Origin: Haloarcula laminariae
Lineage (GTDB): Archaea; Halobacteriota; Halobacteria; Halobacteriales; Haloarculaceae
Direction: 5' to 3'
Assembly (NCBI RefSeq): GCF_025457605.1
Contig: NZ_JAMZFY010000001.1
Coordinates: 1,178,001 to 1,242,000, forward strand
DNA length: 64,000 bases
The translations under genes and the position numbers were made by a program. Below are positions 44,304 through 53,170 of this stretch, in pieces. Each line of letters begins with the position of its first letter. Position 1 is the first letter of the stretch. Below the pieces are notes generated by a model. That model ran no database searches, was not told the DNA's origin, and saw nothing but the letters and a program-made list of their open reading frames with translations.

Positions 44304-46262
44304 ATGCCGACATCCAAAGAAACTTCAAAAACTGCTACGTTCGGCGTAAAAAATATCGGTGGGATAAACAGTACTGAGATCTCGATTTCACCCGGCGTGA
44401 CTGTCCTTACTGGCAAGAACGCGACAAATCGAACCTCTTTTCTCCAGGCGATTATGGCGGTTATGGGTAGCGACCGTGCGTCACTCAAGGCTGACGCGGA
44501 CGAGGGACACGTCAAATTGGACCTCGGCGACGAGACGTACACACGGACGCTCACGCAGGCCGGAGACACGGTCAGAGCCGAGGGCGACCCCTACCTCGAC
44601 GACCCGGAAGTCGCTGATCTGTTCGCGTTTCTGTTGGAGACAAACGAGGCCCGACAGGCTGTAGCCCGCGGCGACGACCTCCGGGAGATCATCATGCGGC
44701 CGGTCGATACTGACTCGATTAAACGCGAAATCCGGCGTCTAGAGGAGAGGAAAGACGATATCGATGCGGAGCTCTCGACGATTGAGTCCCGGCAGCGCGA
44801 CCTCACCGACCTCGAACAGCGACGGAACTCACTGCGGGAGGAAATCGGTGAAAAGCGGGAGGAACTCGCCGCCAAAGAGGAGGAAATCGATCAGAGTAGT
44901 CGTGATATAGAGGAGGGCCGGAAGGAACAGGAGCAGTTCGAGCAGAAACTCAAAGAGCTCCAATCAACACGGTCGAGTCTAGAGTCCATACGGAACAAGA
45001 TCGAGTCACAGGAAGCGAGCATCAGTTCGCTGAAACAGGAACGGAATCAGATACAGAACGAGATCGACGAGCTGCCGGAAGTCCCAGCGGGAGATCGCGA
45101 TCAAATTGACGCGGAAATCGATCAGTTGCGAAGCGAACGACAGGCGCTGAATTCGGAGATCTCTAACCTGCAAAGCCTCATCCAGTACAACGAACAGCGG
45201 CTCGAGGAGGAGGACTACGAGATCGCCCAGACACTTGCGGAAGATACAGAAGGGGGCCCGTCAGACACCGTCACTGACCAGCTACTGGATGACGACGAGG
45301 GTATTGTCTGTTGGACGTGTGGGTCGAACGTCGACCGGAAACAGATCGAAGACACCGTTTCCCGCCTCCAGGATCTCCGCAGAGACAAAGCGCAGAAAAG
45401 AAGCGAGCTGAAGTCGAAGATAGACGATATAAAGTCCGAGAAGCGAGCAATCGAGGAGAAGCGAAACCGGCGTCAACAGGCCACCCGGAGACTGGAGAAG
45501 GTAGAGGCCGAATTAGACGAGCGCGATAGTAAGATCACGGCTCTCAAGCAGGAGCGAAAGGAGTTGACAGAAACGGTCGAGACGCTCGAGACGGAAGTCA
45601 AAGAGCTCGAATCCGAAGACTTCGAGGGCATTCTATCGCTACACAAGGAGGCCAATCAACTCGAATTCGAGATCGACAGTCTCGAATCGGACCTCGAAAG
45701 CGTGACCCAGGAGATCGAAGAGATAGAAGAGCTGGTCGCACAGGAGGATACACTCCGCGACCAGCGCGAGCAGGTCGAAGATGAACTCGCCGACAAGCGG
45801 ACGAAAATCGACCAGATAGAGGCGGATTCGGTCGAGGAGTTCAACGAGCACATGGACGCTATCCTCGAAATTCTGGAATATGGCAATTTAGAACGGATCT
45901 GGATCGAGCGGGTCGAGAAATCCGTCCGAGAAGGGCGAAAGAAAGTCGAGAGAACGAAGTTCGAACTGCATATCGTTCGGACCACCGAGAACGGGGCCGC
46001 TTATGAGGACACCATCGACCACCTGAGCGAGAGTGAGCGGGAGGTGACGGGCCTCATCTTCGCGCTGGCCGGCTATCTCGTTCACGATCTCCACCGGGGC
46101 GTTCCGTTCATGCTGTTGGACTCACTCGAGGCGATTGATAGCGACCGAATCGCGACGCTGACCGATTACTTCTCCGACTACGTCGAGTATCTCGTCGTGG
46201 CGCTCCTGCCTGAAGACGCCCAGGCGCTGGACGACTCGTTCGACAGAGTTACCTCAATCTGA
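44304..46262 (+). CDS. Sph3-like archaeal SMC-related ATPase
   Basis: A 652-residue SMC/Rad50-like protein. The N-terminal ATPase half (about 1-120) has a non-standard Walker A region, LTGKNATNRTSFLQ, where NRTS replaces the usual GKS/T. A long coiled coil (about 145-520) is broken near residue 337 by CWTCG, a CxxC resembling a Rad50-type zinc hook. The C-terminal half has LSESEREVTGLIFALAGY (signature) and VPFMLLDSLEAIDSDRI (Walker B with Asp and acidic follow-up). In Haloferax volcanii the Sph3-rdfA pair is needed for rod cells. Here rdfA follows 194 bases later on the same strand. A TATA box at 44271 supports the start. The weak P-loop raises the question of nucleotide hydrolysis. Confidence 0.87.
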   Translation: MPTSKETSKTATFGVKNIGGINSTEISISPGVTVLTGKNATNRTSFLQAIMAVMGSDRASLKADADEGHVKLDLGDETYTRTLTQAGDTVRAEGDPYLDDPEVADLFAFLLETNEARQAVARGDDLREIIMRPVDTDSIKREIRRLEERKDDIDAELSTIESRQRDLTDLEQRRNSLREEIGEKREELAAKEEEIDQSSRDIEEGRKEQEQFEQKLKELQSTRSSLESIRNKIESQEASISSLKQERNQIQNEIDELPEVPAGDRDQIDAEIDQLRSERQALNSEISNLQSLIQYNEQRLEEEDYEIAQTLAEDTEGGPSDTVTDQLLDDDEGIVCWTCGSNVDRKQIEDTVSRLQDLRRDKAQKRSELKSKIDDIKSEKRAIEEKRNRRQQATRRLEKVEAELDERDSKITALKQERKELTETVETLETEVKELESEDFEGILSLHKEANQLEFEIDSLESDLESVTQEIEEIEELVAQEDTLRDQREQVEDELADKRTKIDQIEADSVEEFNEHMDAILEILEYGNLERIWIERVEKSVREGRKKVERTKFELHIVRTTENGAAYEDTIDHLSESEREVTGLIFALAGYLVHDLHRGVPFMLLDSLEAIDSDRIATLTDYFSDYVEYLVVALLPEDAQALDDSFDRVTSI

Positions 46263-46455
46263 AAGGCGTTATCGGGGCCGTATCCCGCGATTGTACGGCG
46301 TCCTATCGGGCTATCTGAACCGACGGGCAGTAGCGGACGGATAGCATTTGATTACGCATGTACCCCCGTAAAAGACGACCCGCCTCGGAATAGACGGGAC
46401 AACCGGCGTTCCGTTATAGAAATGCATTTCAAACTCGTATTACTATGTATTCTCA

Positions 46456-47100
46456 ATGGCTGAACAAAAATCCGAGAGCCAGGAACCGGCCTGTGGCTGT
46501 AAACTCGGCCGAGTCGCCGCGAAATACGACCTACGAGATATCGACGAGAAGTTAGTCGAGTACTGGACTCACGACGGCGATGAACAACGCAGTACGCGGG
46601 AACTCGCGACGTACGTGAACCAGCGAACACTGGAGGCGGCAGTTACGAACGCCGGTATCTCGCACAAGGAGGGGGAAATCGAAAACACGTATCGACTGCT
46701 CACGAGCGACGACGTAACGAGCGGCACGCGAACGGAGACGCGGAACGAACTCGAACAAGACGGCGTCCCGATCGACGCCGTCGAATCCGACTTCGTCTCC
46801 CATCAGACGGTGTACAATCACCTGACTAAGTGCCTCGAAGCGTCGATCAAGCCCCCTAGCGATGAGGAAATACTCGAGAAGAGCGAGGAGAAGTTGGGTG
46901 CGCTCCAAAGCAGGACGGTAGCAGTGACCACGGATACGGTCGAGAAACTTGACCGCGATGGAATCCTCGATATCGGTGAGTTCAACGTACACGTCTCCGT
47001 GACGGTAACCTGTGAGGACTGCTTCCGGGAATACACTGTCCAGGACCTCCTTGAGCAGCGGCGCTGTGAGTGCCAGGAGTCGGACGACGGTGAACAATAG
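46456..47100 (+). CDS. rdfA: Rod-determining factor RdfA
   Basis: A 214-residue protein matching haloarchaeal RdfA in length and layout: KLGRVAAKYDLRDIDEKLVEYW near residue 17 with the preceding CGC, a RSTRELATYVNQRTLEAA segment near 48, EVESDFVSHQTVYNHL-like region (VESDFVSHQTVYNHLTKCL) near 112, and a C-terminal CEDCFREYTVQDLLEQRRCEC that looks like a small Cys cluster. RdfA is required for rod formation in H. volcanii and is genetically coupled to Sph3, the neighbour here. A TATA-like GTATTACTATG lies upstream, so it may also have its own promoter. Biochemical action is unknown. Confidence 0.88.
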   Translation: MAEQKSESQEPACGCKLGRVAAKYDLRDIDEKLVEYWTHDGDEQRSTRELATYVNQRTLEAAVTNAGISHKEGEIENTYRLLTSDDVTSGTRTETRNELEQDGVPIDAVESDFVSHQTVYNHLTKCLEASIKPPSDEEILEKSEEKLGALQSRTVAVTTDTVEKLDRDGILDIGEFNVHVSVTVTCEDCFREYTVQDLLEQRRCECQESDDGEQ

Positions 47101-48037
47101 GTATCTGCCACCCCGTTGGCTCTCTCGTTTTGGGCTTTGTAACTCAGACTCACCAACAAATATGACAGATTCCACACCATAATGCTGAATACTCAATATA
47201 AAGATATTAAATGAGCTCTCGCCGGCTCGTTCTATACACTCCACAAAGCTGTTCAAGAAAGATACAGCCAGAGATACACTCAGATAGGACACGTATCAAA
47301 ATAAGTTCCGTGTTTGGAAGGCACTGAGGGCCGAGAGCATACGTTGCCACAGTTTCTCGAGAACGATTTCGGAGAGCTCGGTGGTATAGTCGGGAGTACT
47401 CGCATTCGAAGAGTATGACCGGCCGGCTGATTCATCACGGTGTGCAGCCAGAGCGACATACCAGAGCGTGAAGCAGGGCTCGTCGATTGCGATACGATTC
47501 AGTTGGTTATCGCTGACAGGCTGTAACCTGGCCTTCTGAGTCTAATCGTGAAGGGCGTTCCAAGATTATAGGGCCCAAAATATCAGAAATATGAGTTGTA
47601 TTTGAAATTGATGGTTTTTTGCGGTGCCAGAGAACCCACCCTCCTCTCGGGAGTCCGCTGTCGCTCCGGGAGCCCAGATGTTCGACCGCGACTCAGGCGA
47701 GACGGGTGGTTTCTGCCATCAAATCCGAGCGATTCCCCAGTTTATGTTCGCACGTGTCTGAACACCGGCTCGCAAGCGTCCGGCTGAGTTCGCTGGTAAA
47801 AGTTTAGGAAACGCCATTACCATTGCTAATTGCAAATGGTATAGAGAGGCGTAGTACAATCAATACAGACCGTGTCACGTGAAAAGATTGGATTTCGGTG
47901 AACAAGCGTCCAATCACCGTTTACGACGTAGCGGTCGAGAAAACGCCGGACTGGCGGTGAAAATGCGGAGACGGCTTAGTGACCAGCACAGAATATGGAG
48001 GTCTCCTCGGTGAGAACTGGATAGGGCTATCGACGAC
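47101..48037. other. Long intergenic region with a possible gene remnant and a palindrome
   Basis: About 940 bases. A minus-strand frame at 47296-47533, open for nearly 80 codons but with no start codon at its head (RIAIDEPCFTLWYVALAAH, then TTELSEIVLEKLWQRML), looks like the C-terminal end of a decayed gene of unknown family. An imperfect palindrome, TACCATT-N10-AATGGTA at 47818-47841, could be an operator. Nothing else recognisable. Confidence 0.4.
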
Positions 48038-48292
48038 CTACAGCTCGTCGCGGTGGTCCGCATAATGTGCCCGACCCTCGTCAGTAATCCAGTAGATGAC
48101 AGTTCTCTCACCGGGCTTTTTTCGGTCCAGGAGACCTGCCTCGACCATCCCGTTGAGCCAATTTCTCGCTGTCTCGCCTTCTACGTCGAACTTTTCAGCT
48201 ATCTCTTTGGTGATGAATGCGGGGTCCGGAGAGACGACGAACTCTTCGAGGACGCGTTCGCGGCTAACCGCTGGATCGGGTCCGCGCGACAC
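48038..48292 (-). CDS. Small winged-helix DNA-binding protein
   Basis: An 84-residue single-domain winged helix-turn-helix protein: SRERVLEEFVVSPDPAFITKE then IAEKFDVEGETARNWLNGMVEAGLL (the recognition helix), with a wing ERTVIYWITDEGRAHY. It is probably a local transcription regulator or antitoxin-like DNA binder; partner genes are not evident. The full frame is used from the ATG at 48292. Confidence 0.75.
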   Translation of the reverse strand: MSRGPDPAVSRERVLEEFVVSPDPAFITKEIAEKFDVEGETARNWLNGMVEAGLLDRKKPGERTVIYWITDEGRAHYADHRDEL

Positions 48293-48605
48293 ATGTGTCC
48301 GTGACCCCGGGGCGTATTCAATCCAACTAAGATATACTGCTGTCTATTACCAAATAATAAGCGCCCGTAGAAGAACACAGTAGGGACCCACCCATGGCGG
48401 TCGGTTTGTGTCCATCATCGGTTGCCACGGGGCAATCGCCAGCCGCGTCCACCTACAGCTGAGACACATACCGTCGGCGGTCAGTATCTACACGGGACTC
48501 TCGGGCGGTAGTCGTTCGAATCCAGCCAGTACCCACCCGAATACACTCAAATCCCAGTTTGAGTCATCCCAACTGATAGGGTATATCCGGGTAACGTCTA
48601 GTCCG
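48293..48605. other. Intergenic region
   Basis: A 313-base divergent spacer between the winged-helix gene and the lipoprotein gene. It should hold both promoters, but I could not pick a clear TATA box for the plus-strand gene. Confidence 0.35.
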
Positions 48606-49733
48606 ATGACACACAGATTACTCGTCTTAGTTGTACTCTCCTCGGTACTGGTAGCGGGATGTGCCGGTTTTCAAGGGGCCGAGACGCCGACAGCGGAGAC
48701 GCCAACGGCAGAAACGCCGACTCCAAGCCCGACCGGTCCTGAGACCAGCGCTGTCGCCGGTGTCTCGAACGAAACGCTGACGAACGCCTCGGCGCTTATC
48801 GCGTCTAACGAAGCGGCCATCACAGAACACGGAGCGAGAATCAGTATCGACCAGGCCGGGCCCGAAACGAAGCGGGAATCGCAGTTGACGGTCGGGGCAG
48901 ACGGGACGTTCGAACGTACGATGACAGCCACCGCCAGTAGCGGCCAATCCGGGTCGTCGGCCTACTACAGCAACGGCTCAGCGACCTACGTTCGGGTGCA
49001 ATCCGAAAACGGAACGAGCTACCGCGTCGTCGAGCAGGGGGACAACACCTGGGCTGGCTTCAGTTCGTCCCTCGAAACCGTCCTCGCCGCCGGAACGTTC
49101 ACCGTTGCTACCGATTCGAGCGACTCGGAAAGGGTCGTGTTAACCGCCGACGAGTTCCACACGGAGGGGACTCACGGCGTTCTCGGCGACGCAATGGCAC
49201 TGGACGGCCGACTCGTCCTCGACCGGAACGGTCAGATACAGAACCTCACGGTAACCGGGGACGAGAACGGTGAAGCGGTGGCCTACACCTATGAACTCCG
49301 AGAGTCGTCCGTAGAACGTGCGTCCCCACCAGCGTGGATTGCCGACGTTCCGCCGAGCGCGAGTCTACACCCCGACCTCTCCACGACGGTAGAAAACGAC
49401 TCGTTCCTTCGCATCGACCACCGCGGCGGTGACGCAGTGCCGCGGAACGCGACGCTCTCCTTCTCGGCAAACAACACCGCTGGCACCGTCACGTTCGACG
49501 CCGCACTCGAATCCGGGGAGACCCGCTACGCCTACTTCACGGCGAGCGACGGGTCGCTTGTCTTGACATCCGAACAGCCCGCTTCCGGGGAAGCTGCGGC
49601 TATCGAGAGTCCGGCCACCGTCACGATCTCGGTCGGTGACAGTGTAACGCTCCACAGCGTCGGTATGGGCTGGGGTTCCGAAATGACCAGCGAGCCCGCC
49701 GAAGCTGAGGCCAGTCAGGATACCGGGCCGTAG
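48606..49733 (+). CDS. Secreted lipoprotein of unknown function with Thr/Pro repeat linker
   Basis: A 375-residue protein with a classical (Sec-type) signal peptide, MTHRLLVLVVLSSVLVAGC, the last Cys being a lipobox cysteine. Next comes a short tandem repeat linker (AETPT repeated three times, then PSPTGPE). The body (about 50-370) is beta-rich with Asn-Gly-Ser/Thr sites suited to N-glycosylation, and has LVLDRNGQIQNLTVTG near 200. The fold resembles the haloarchaeal LolA/outer-membrane-lipoprotein-like DUF families only loosely. No enzyme motif. The start at 48606 is fixed by the signal peptide; longer frames read through the promoter. Confidence 0.75.
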   Translation: MTHRLLVLVVLSSVLVAGCAGFQGAETPTAETPTAETPTPSPTGPETSAVAGVSNETLTNASALIASNEAAITEHGARISIDQAGPETKRESQLTVGADGTFERTMTATASSGQSGSSAYYSNGSATYVRVQSENGTSYRVVEQGDNTWAGFSSSLETVLAAGTFTVATDSSDSERVVLTADEFHTEGTHGVLGDAMALDGRLVLDRNGQIQNLTVTGDENGEAVAYTYELRESSVERASPPAWIADVPPSASLHPDLSTTVENDSFLRIDHRGGDAVPRNATLSFSANNTAGTVTFDAALESGETRYAYFTASDGSLVLTSEQPASGEAAAIESPATVTISVGDSVTLHSVGMGWGSEMTSEPAEAEASQDTGP

Positions 49734-49831
49734 ACGACTTCGGCAGACAGACATTCGGAGGGAGTCCCTGGCCGGCAGCACCCTCGGCTACTAGACGGAA
49801 AGCCGACACACAACAGTAGCCACGATGATAG

Positions 49832-49930
49832 TCACTCAGCGCCCCGGAACGTCCGGATTAAGATAGCCAGAGTCAGCAGCAGTACGACGGTAAAGCTGAC
49901 TGCGATGATGAGTGTGCCCGTCCCAACCAT
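49832..49930 (-). CDS. 32-residue single-pass membrane protein
   Basis: A very short minus-strand frame: MVGTGTLIIAVSFTVVLLLT, continuing LAILIRTFRGAE. It is one membrane helix followed by a short positive tail, a layout consistent with the positive-inside rule. It begins with ATG and sits in an otherwise empty spacer. It is too short for homology by eye and could be a small membrane regulator. Confidence 0.4.
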   Translation of the reverse strand: MVGTGTLIIAVSFTVVLLLTLAILIRTFRGAE

Positions 49931-50095
49931 ACGCCATGCCCGGTAGTAAATCGGAAGAAGATTCTGCTTTGGAACTCCCTGCCAGGCCGAATCCTGAGCA
50001 AGTACCGGCACCGGCCCCGAGAGCCCAAACGGGCGAGTCCGTGGCGGCAGAACAGCCCCTACAGTATTATACGCGACAGACGACAGTGTCCCCTG

Positions 50096-50536
50096 ATGCC
50101 CTCCAGACGACAGGTCCTAACCACGATTGGTGGAAGTACAGCAGTTGCGACGGCCGGCTGTGCCGGGTTATTCTCGTCGGACGACGACAGCGTACCCGGT
50201 CCGGAGTATCCGGGCGGAACGCTGTGGATATACAACACGGCCAAATCGGACCTCGCGGTGACGGTCAAAACGGTCGATTACTCCCCGTCAGCAACCCTCC
50301 AGAAAGTGGTTCCATCGGGGGATACCGAGATTCGGGAAGCGTTCGTCTCAGCGCCCGCCGGCACCAGCGTCACGCTGAAAGCGCGTGTCGAGTCGTTCGC
50401 CGAAGAGTGGCTCTCCTTCACGTTCCTGCCGAGCGGGGGCGGCACTGAGACTGCGACGCCACCGCAGTACGCCCGGCTCCATATCCCCGGCACCGACGGC
50501 GAGGTCAACTGGCAGACGCGGGAAGCCAGCGAGTAG
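50096..50536 (+). CDS. Tat lipoprotein of unknown function
   Basis: A 146-residue exported protein. The N-terminus SRRQVLTTIGGSTAVATAGC contains a twin-arginine motif and a lipobox Cys at about residue 22, followed by a short Ser/Asp linker. The rest is a small beta-sandwich-like domain (LWIYNTAKSDLAVTVKTVD, GTSVTLKARVE, YARLHIPGTDGEVNW) with no Cys or obvious ligand. Such small beta lipoproteins are common in haloarchaea and unassigned. The start is set by the signal peptide. Confidence 0.75.
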   Translation: MPSRRQVLTTIGGSTAVATAGCAGLFSSDDDSVPGPEYPGGTLWIYNTAKSDLAVTVKTVDYSPSATLQKVVPSGDTEIREAFVSAPAGTSVTLKARVESFAEEWLSFTFLPSGGGTETATPPQYARLHIPGTDGEVNWQTREASE

Positions 50537-50643
50537 CGCCGAGTCGAGATGTACCGGGCGGTCACAGCGATAGGTTCACCCGCGGATTGAGCGGCGGTAC
50601 CTCAGGCCAAGACACATGTAGCAGATGGGAAAAGTCACACAGC

Positions 50644-50805
50644 ATGGACGATGCTGCCGCCCGGAAGAACGATATTATGCGTATGATTATCGGGCTGCAG
50701 CTCACTGTGCTCGGAGCGGCCGTCGACGAGTTGGTTCTCCTTCTCGCTGTTGGCCCGCTTTTGACGTTCGCTGTGTACACGAACGAACTGCGGCGACGCA
50801 GGTGA
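50644..50805 (+). CDS. 53-residue small membrane protein
   Basis: Starts MDDAAARKNDIMRMIIGLQL and continues with two hydrophobic helices separated by VDELV, ending in a positive tail (TNELRRRR). The tail and helix pattern suit a small two-helix membrane protein. No family recognised; a longer frame from 50587 adds a polar 19-residue N-terminus. Confidence 0.5.
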   Translation: MDDAAARKNDIMRMIIGLQLTVLGAAVDELVLLLAVGPLLTFAVYTNELRRRR

Positions 50806-51157
50806 GTTTTGCATCCGTACTGTCCAGACCAACCCGGAGACACCAGCGGCCGTGGAGACGTGGTCCTAACCGGAGATAGACCTCTAGAGACGAAGTGACT
50901 GGCGCGAAGGGCCAGCCGAGTTCGGTGCCTCTGACAGCCCGTGTACGGCAGCGACTTTCGGGGCCAGGGACGGATAAACATCCCAGTAACGTCGGTGATA
51001 CTACACCTACCGACCAGCCAGACCGAGGGATGCCTGCTCTCCCCTGACGGGACTTCACGGGACGGGACCCCGCACCCGCTGATACCGCGCGTCGGCGGCG
51101 TCCAATCGGTTTGTTCCCGCATCGGGAAGCATACATTTTTTACCCGACCGGCGGGAG
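50806..51157. other. Intergenic region without recognisable gene
   Basis: A 352-base spacer between two small membrane-protein genes. No frame or repeat stands out. Confidence 0.4.
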
Positions 51158-51352
51158 ATGAGCCCGATGGACGAAACGGCCACGCGAGTAGCGAAACTGG
51201 GCGTCCTAGTGAGCGTCGCAGGCGTGTTTCTGGCAGTCGGTCTGTGGGTGTATCTCGGCCTCGACCTCAGCCTCGGCCTCGCCGGTCCGGTGTTCGGCCT
51301 GGTGCTGTTGTTCTACGTCACCAACGACGTGTACACGACGCTCAGCGGCTGA
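51158..51352 (+). CDS. 64-residue two-helix membrane protein
   Basis: Reads MSPMDETATRVAKLGVLVSV and then a Gly/Leu-rich second helix (LAGPVFGLVLLFYVTNDVY). A start at 51167 (MDETATRVAK) is equally possible. Two membrane helices with a short acidic N-terminus; probably an integral membrane protein of unknown role. Composition and codon use match the neighbourhood. Confidence 0.55.
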   Translation: MSPMDETATRVAKLGVLVSVAGVFLAVGLWVYLGLDLSLGLAGPVFGLVLLFYVTNDVYTTLSG

Positions 51353-51380
51353 TTCTTTCCGCCGGGACGTAGCTGTCCCG

Positions 51381-51694
51381 GTGACTCCGCAGGTTCCGTT
51401 GTTGTTCACCGTGAAGGCTGCCGCCGACGGGACCGTCGCGGCGGCGGAGCGTCTCGACGACGGATTCGGCGTCATCAACGACATCTCGGAGTTCACGCCG
51501 CCGTCCCCCGACGCCGCCGCGCCGATCGAGGAGGCACAGGTCGCCTTGCGGGAGATTGGCTTCGACGACGTGGTCCGCGTCGTGGCCGAGGGGACGAACG
51601 CCGTCACCGAGAACGCCTTCCAGCGTCGGTCCCGGGCGGCTACGCGGGCAAGACCGCATCGACGGTGGCCGAGGCCGAACAGAAACTGGCGTAG
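51381..51694 (+). pseudogene. Frameshifted small gene of unknown family
   Basis: From the GTG at 51381 the frame encodes TPQVPLLFTVKAAADGTVAA and continues to NAVTENAFQ near 51620, then becomes Arg-rich and non-protein-like. Shifting frame there recovers SVPGGYAGKTASTVAEAEQK and a TAG at 51692, giving about 103 sensible residues in all. A single frameshift (real or a sequencing error) therefore breaks an otherwise intact gene. I do not recognise the family. Confidence 0.5.
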
Positions 51695-51865
51695 GCGGCG
51701 CCGTGAGTCCGGTCGGCTACCGCCGCGGCGGCCGGACGACGAGTCGAGTACCACCCTGATTTTTCGGCGACGGCGGCGGCGGGTACTCCCCAGTCCGGAC
51801 CGCTTTGTTACCACGTATAAATATAAGGTGACATCACTATCCGTTCGGACAGTCAACAGGAAGGC

Positions 51866-52093
51866 ATGGATGGACAAACTATGGCGGAGTCACTCTCGAA
51901 ACAGGAACTCGCACAGCGAGTCGTCAAACTGGAGGAACGGCTCGACTGTCTCGAGACGACGCTGACGGCCGTGACCGACGAGATAGACGGGGTCTCCCTC
52001 TCCAGTCAGTGCGGCCACTGCGAGAAGTCGCTGTTGCTCGTCAAGGACGAGACGCTGTATTGCCCGCACTGCAGCAACGGACATCCCCTGTAG
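51866..52093 (+). CDS. Small coiled-coil and zinc-ribbon protein
   Basis: A 75-residue protein. The N-terminal 45 residues form a helix/coiled coil (LSKQELAQRVVKLEERLDCL). The C-terminus has CGHCEKSLLLVKDETLYCPHC, a two-CxxC zinc ribbon, which may bind nucleic acid or protein. The start may be 51866 or the ATG at 51881 (MAESLSKQ). Probably real given its compact motif; function unknown. Confidence 0.65.
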   Translation: MDGQTMAESLSKQELAQRVVKLEERLDCLETTLTAVTDEIDGVSLSSQCGHCEKSLLLVKDETLYCPHCSNGHPL

Positions 52094-52246
52094 CGGATGT
52101 CCTGACACATCTGGCGGGTACGGCGGTATGGAGCCTCCCAATCACGAGTGACGACCGAGAGCGGTCGGTGGGGGTGTCGAGTTCGCTCGGCTCCGGATTG
52201 AACGGTAGAACAGACGAAGCCGCCCAGCGGCGGACGGCTGCTCGCC

Positions 52247-53032
52247 TCACCGGGGCCGGCCGTCGCCGTCGGTCGCGACCGGTCGCTGAGTCTCAGCCAG
52301 CGTCGCCTCGAACGAGGCGACCGATGCGGACGCCCCGTCGAGGGCGCGCTGTTTCTCTATCTCGGCCGCGATGGCGTCGGTGACGCCCGGGTGGTCGAGC
52401 AGGGGGTCGGCGTAGGCCATACCGCCCCGGTCGAGTTCGAGCGCTTCGGGAATCCGCCGCTCGGTCGCCTCGCTACGGCCCAGGAACAGCGGGACCGCGA
52501 CCGCGGAGTCGGTCGGGACGGTGTAGCGGGCGCACTCGACGGCCGGGTTCTGGAGGAGGTAACAGGTCACCACCGCCTCGTAGTCGGACTGGGCTTCCAG
52601 CCGGCTCGCGTGGTAGTCGGTCGTCTGTCGCTGGTAGGGGTCGGAGCTACTGCCGAAGCTCACCAGCACGAGCGACGCGTCGCCGTCGGGCTCGACCTCC
52701 GCTCCGGCCCGCTGTGCGAGTACGTCGGTTATCGCCGGGCTCTGGCCCGGCGGCTCGCAGTAGTGGACGGTGCCCGCGACGGCAGAGAGCGCGGCCGGAA
52801 TCTCGTTTGTCGTGTCCCGCGTGTGCGCGGCGACCATCGGGACGGCGTACACCGTCTCGGCCGTCAGTGATTCGAGCTGGGGGGTGAGCTCGCGTACCGG
52901 CTCGTCCTCGTAGGTCGCTACTGCCACGGAGTCGACGTCGGTACGCGCGCGCAGTCTCGCCGCGTGTGTCTCCAGTAGGTCGTCGGAACCGGCCGCGTGC
53001 CGACCCACGAGGAGTATCGATTCGGTCGTCAT
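52247..53032 (-). CDS. cbiX: Sirohydrochlorin cobaltochelatase CbiX
   Basis: A 261-residue CbiX-type chelatase that inserts Co2+ into sirohydrochlorin at the entry of the anaerobic cobalamin pathway. Two related halves are visible: the first starts ESILLVGRHAAGSDDLLETHAAR-like at residue 4, the second has LVLVSFGSSSDPYQRQ near 145. VYAVPMVAAHTRDTTNEIP near 62 contains the likely catalytic His region. It is on the same strand as cobN-cbiC-cbiE but 138 bases after cbiE, and has its own promoter-like region with a GTTGTACAAC palindrome 12 bases upstream of the ATG. Part of the cobalamin block. Confidence 0.85.
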   Translation of the reverse strand: MTTESILLVGRHAAGSDDLLETHAARLRARTDVDSVAVATYEDEPVRELTPQLESLTAETVYAVPMVAAHTRDTTNEIPAALSAVAGTVHYCEPPGQSPAITDVLAQRAGAEVEPDGDASLVLVSFGSSSDPYQRQTTDYHASRLEAQSDYEAVVTCYLLQNPAVECARYTVPTDSAVAVPLFLGRSEATERRIPEALELDRGGMAYADPLLDHPGVTDAIAAEIEKQRALDGASASVASFEATLAETQRPVATDGDGRPR

Positions 53033-53043
53033 GCCGTCGTCCC

Positions 53044-53053
53044 GTTGTACAAC
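53044..53053. promoter_or_regulatory. Palindrome at the cbiX promoter, GTTGTACAAC
   Basis: A perfect 10-base palindrome 12 bases before the cbiX ATG. The GTTGT/ACAAC arms are the same as those of the inverted repeat between cobN and the ChlID-type gene, though without the 7-base spacer. It may be a cobalamin-pathway operator variant. Confidence 0.4.
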
Positions 53054-53170
53054 TTCATTTGGTTTACCCCAACTACTCTTGGGCTAGACGATGGTGGGGT
53101 CCGTCAAATAGGTTGCGGTGGGTCACCCCCGACAGGACTATGCCCGGACAGACGGAGACGGAGAGCGCGG

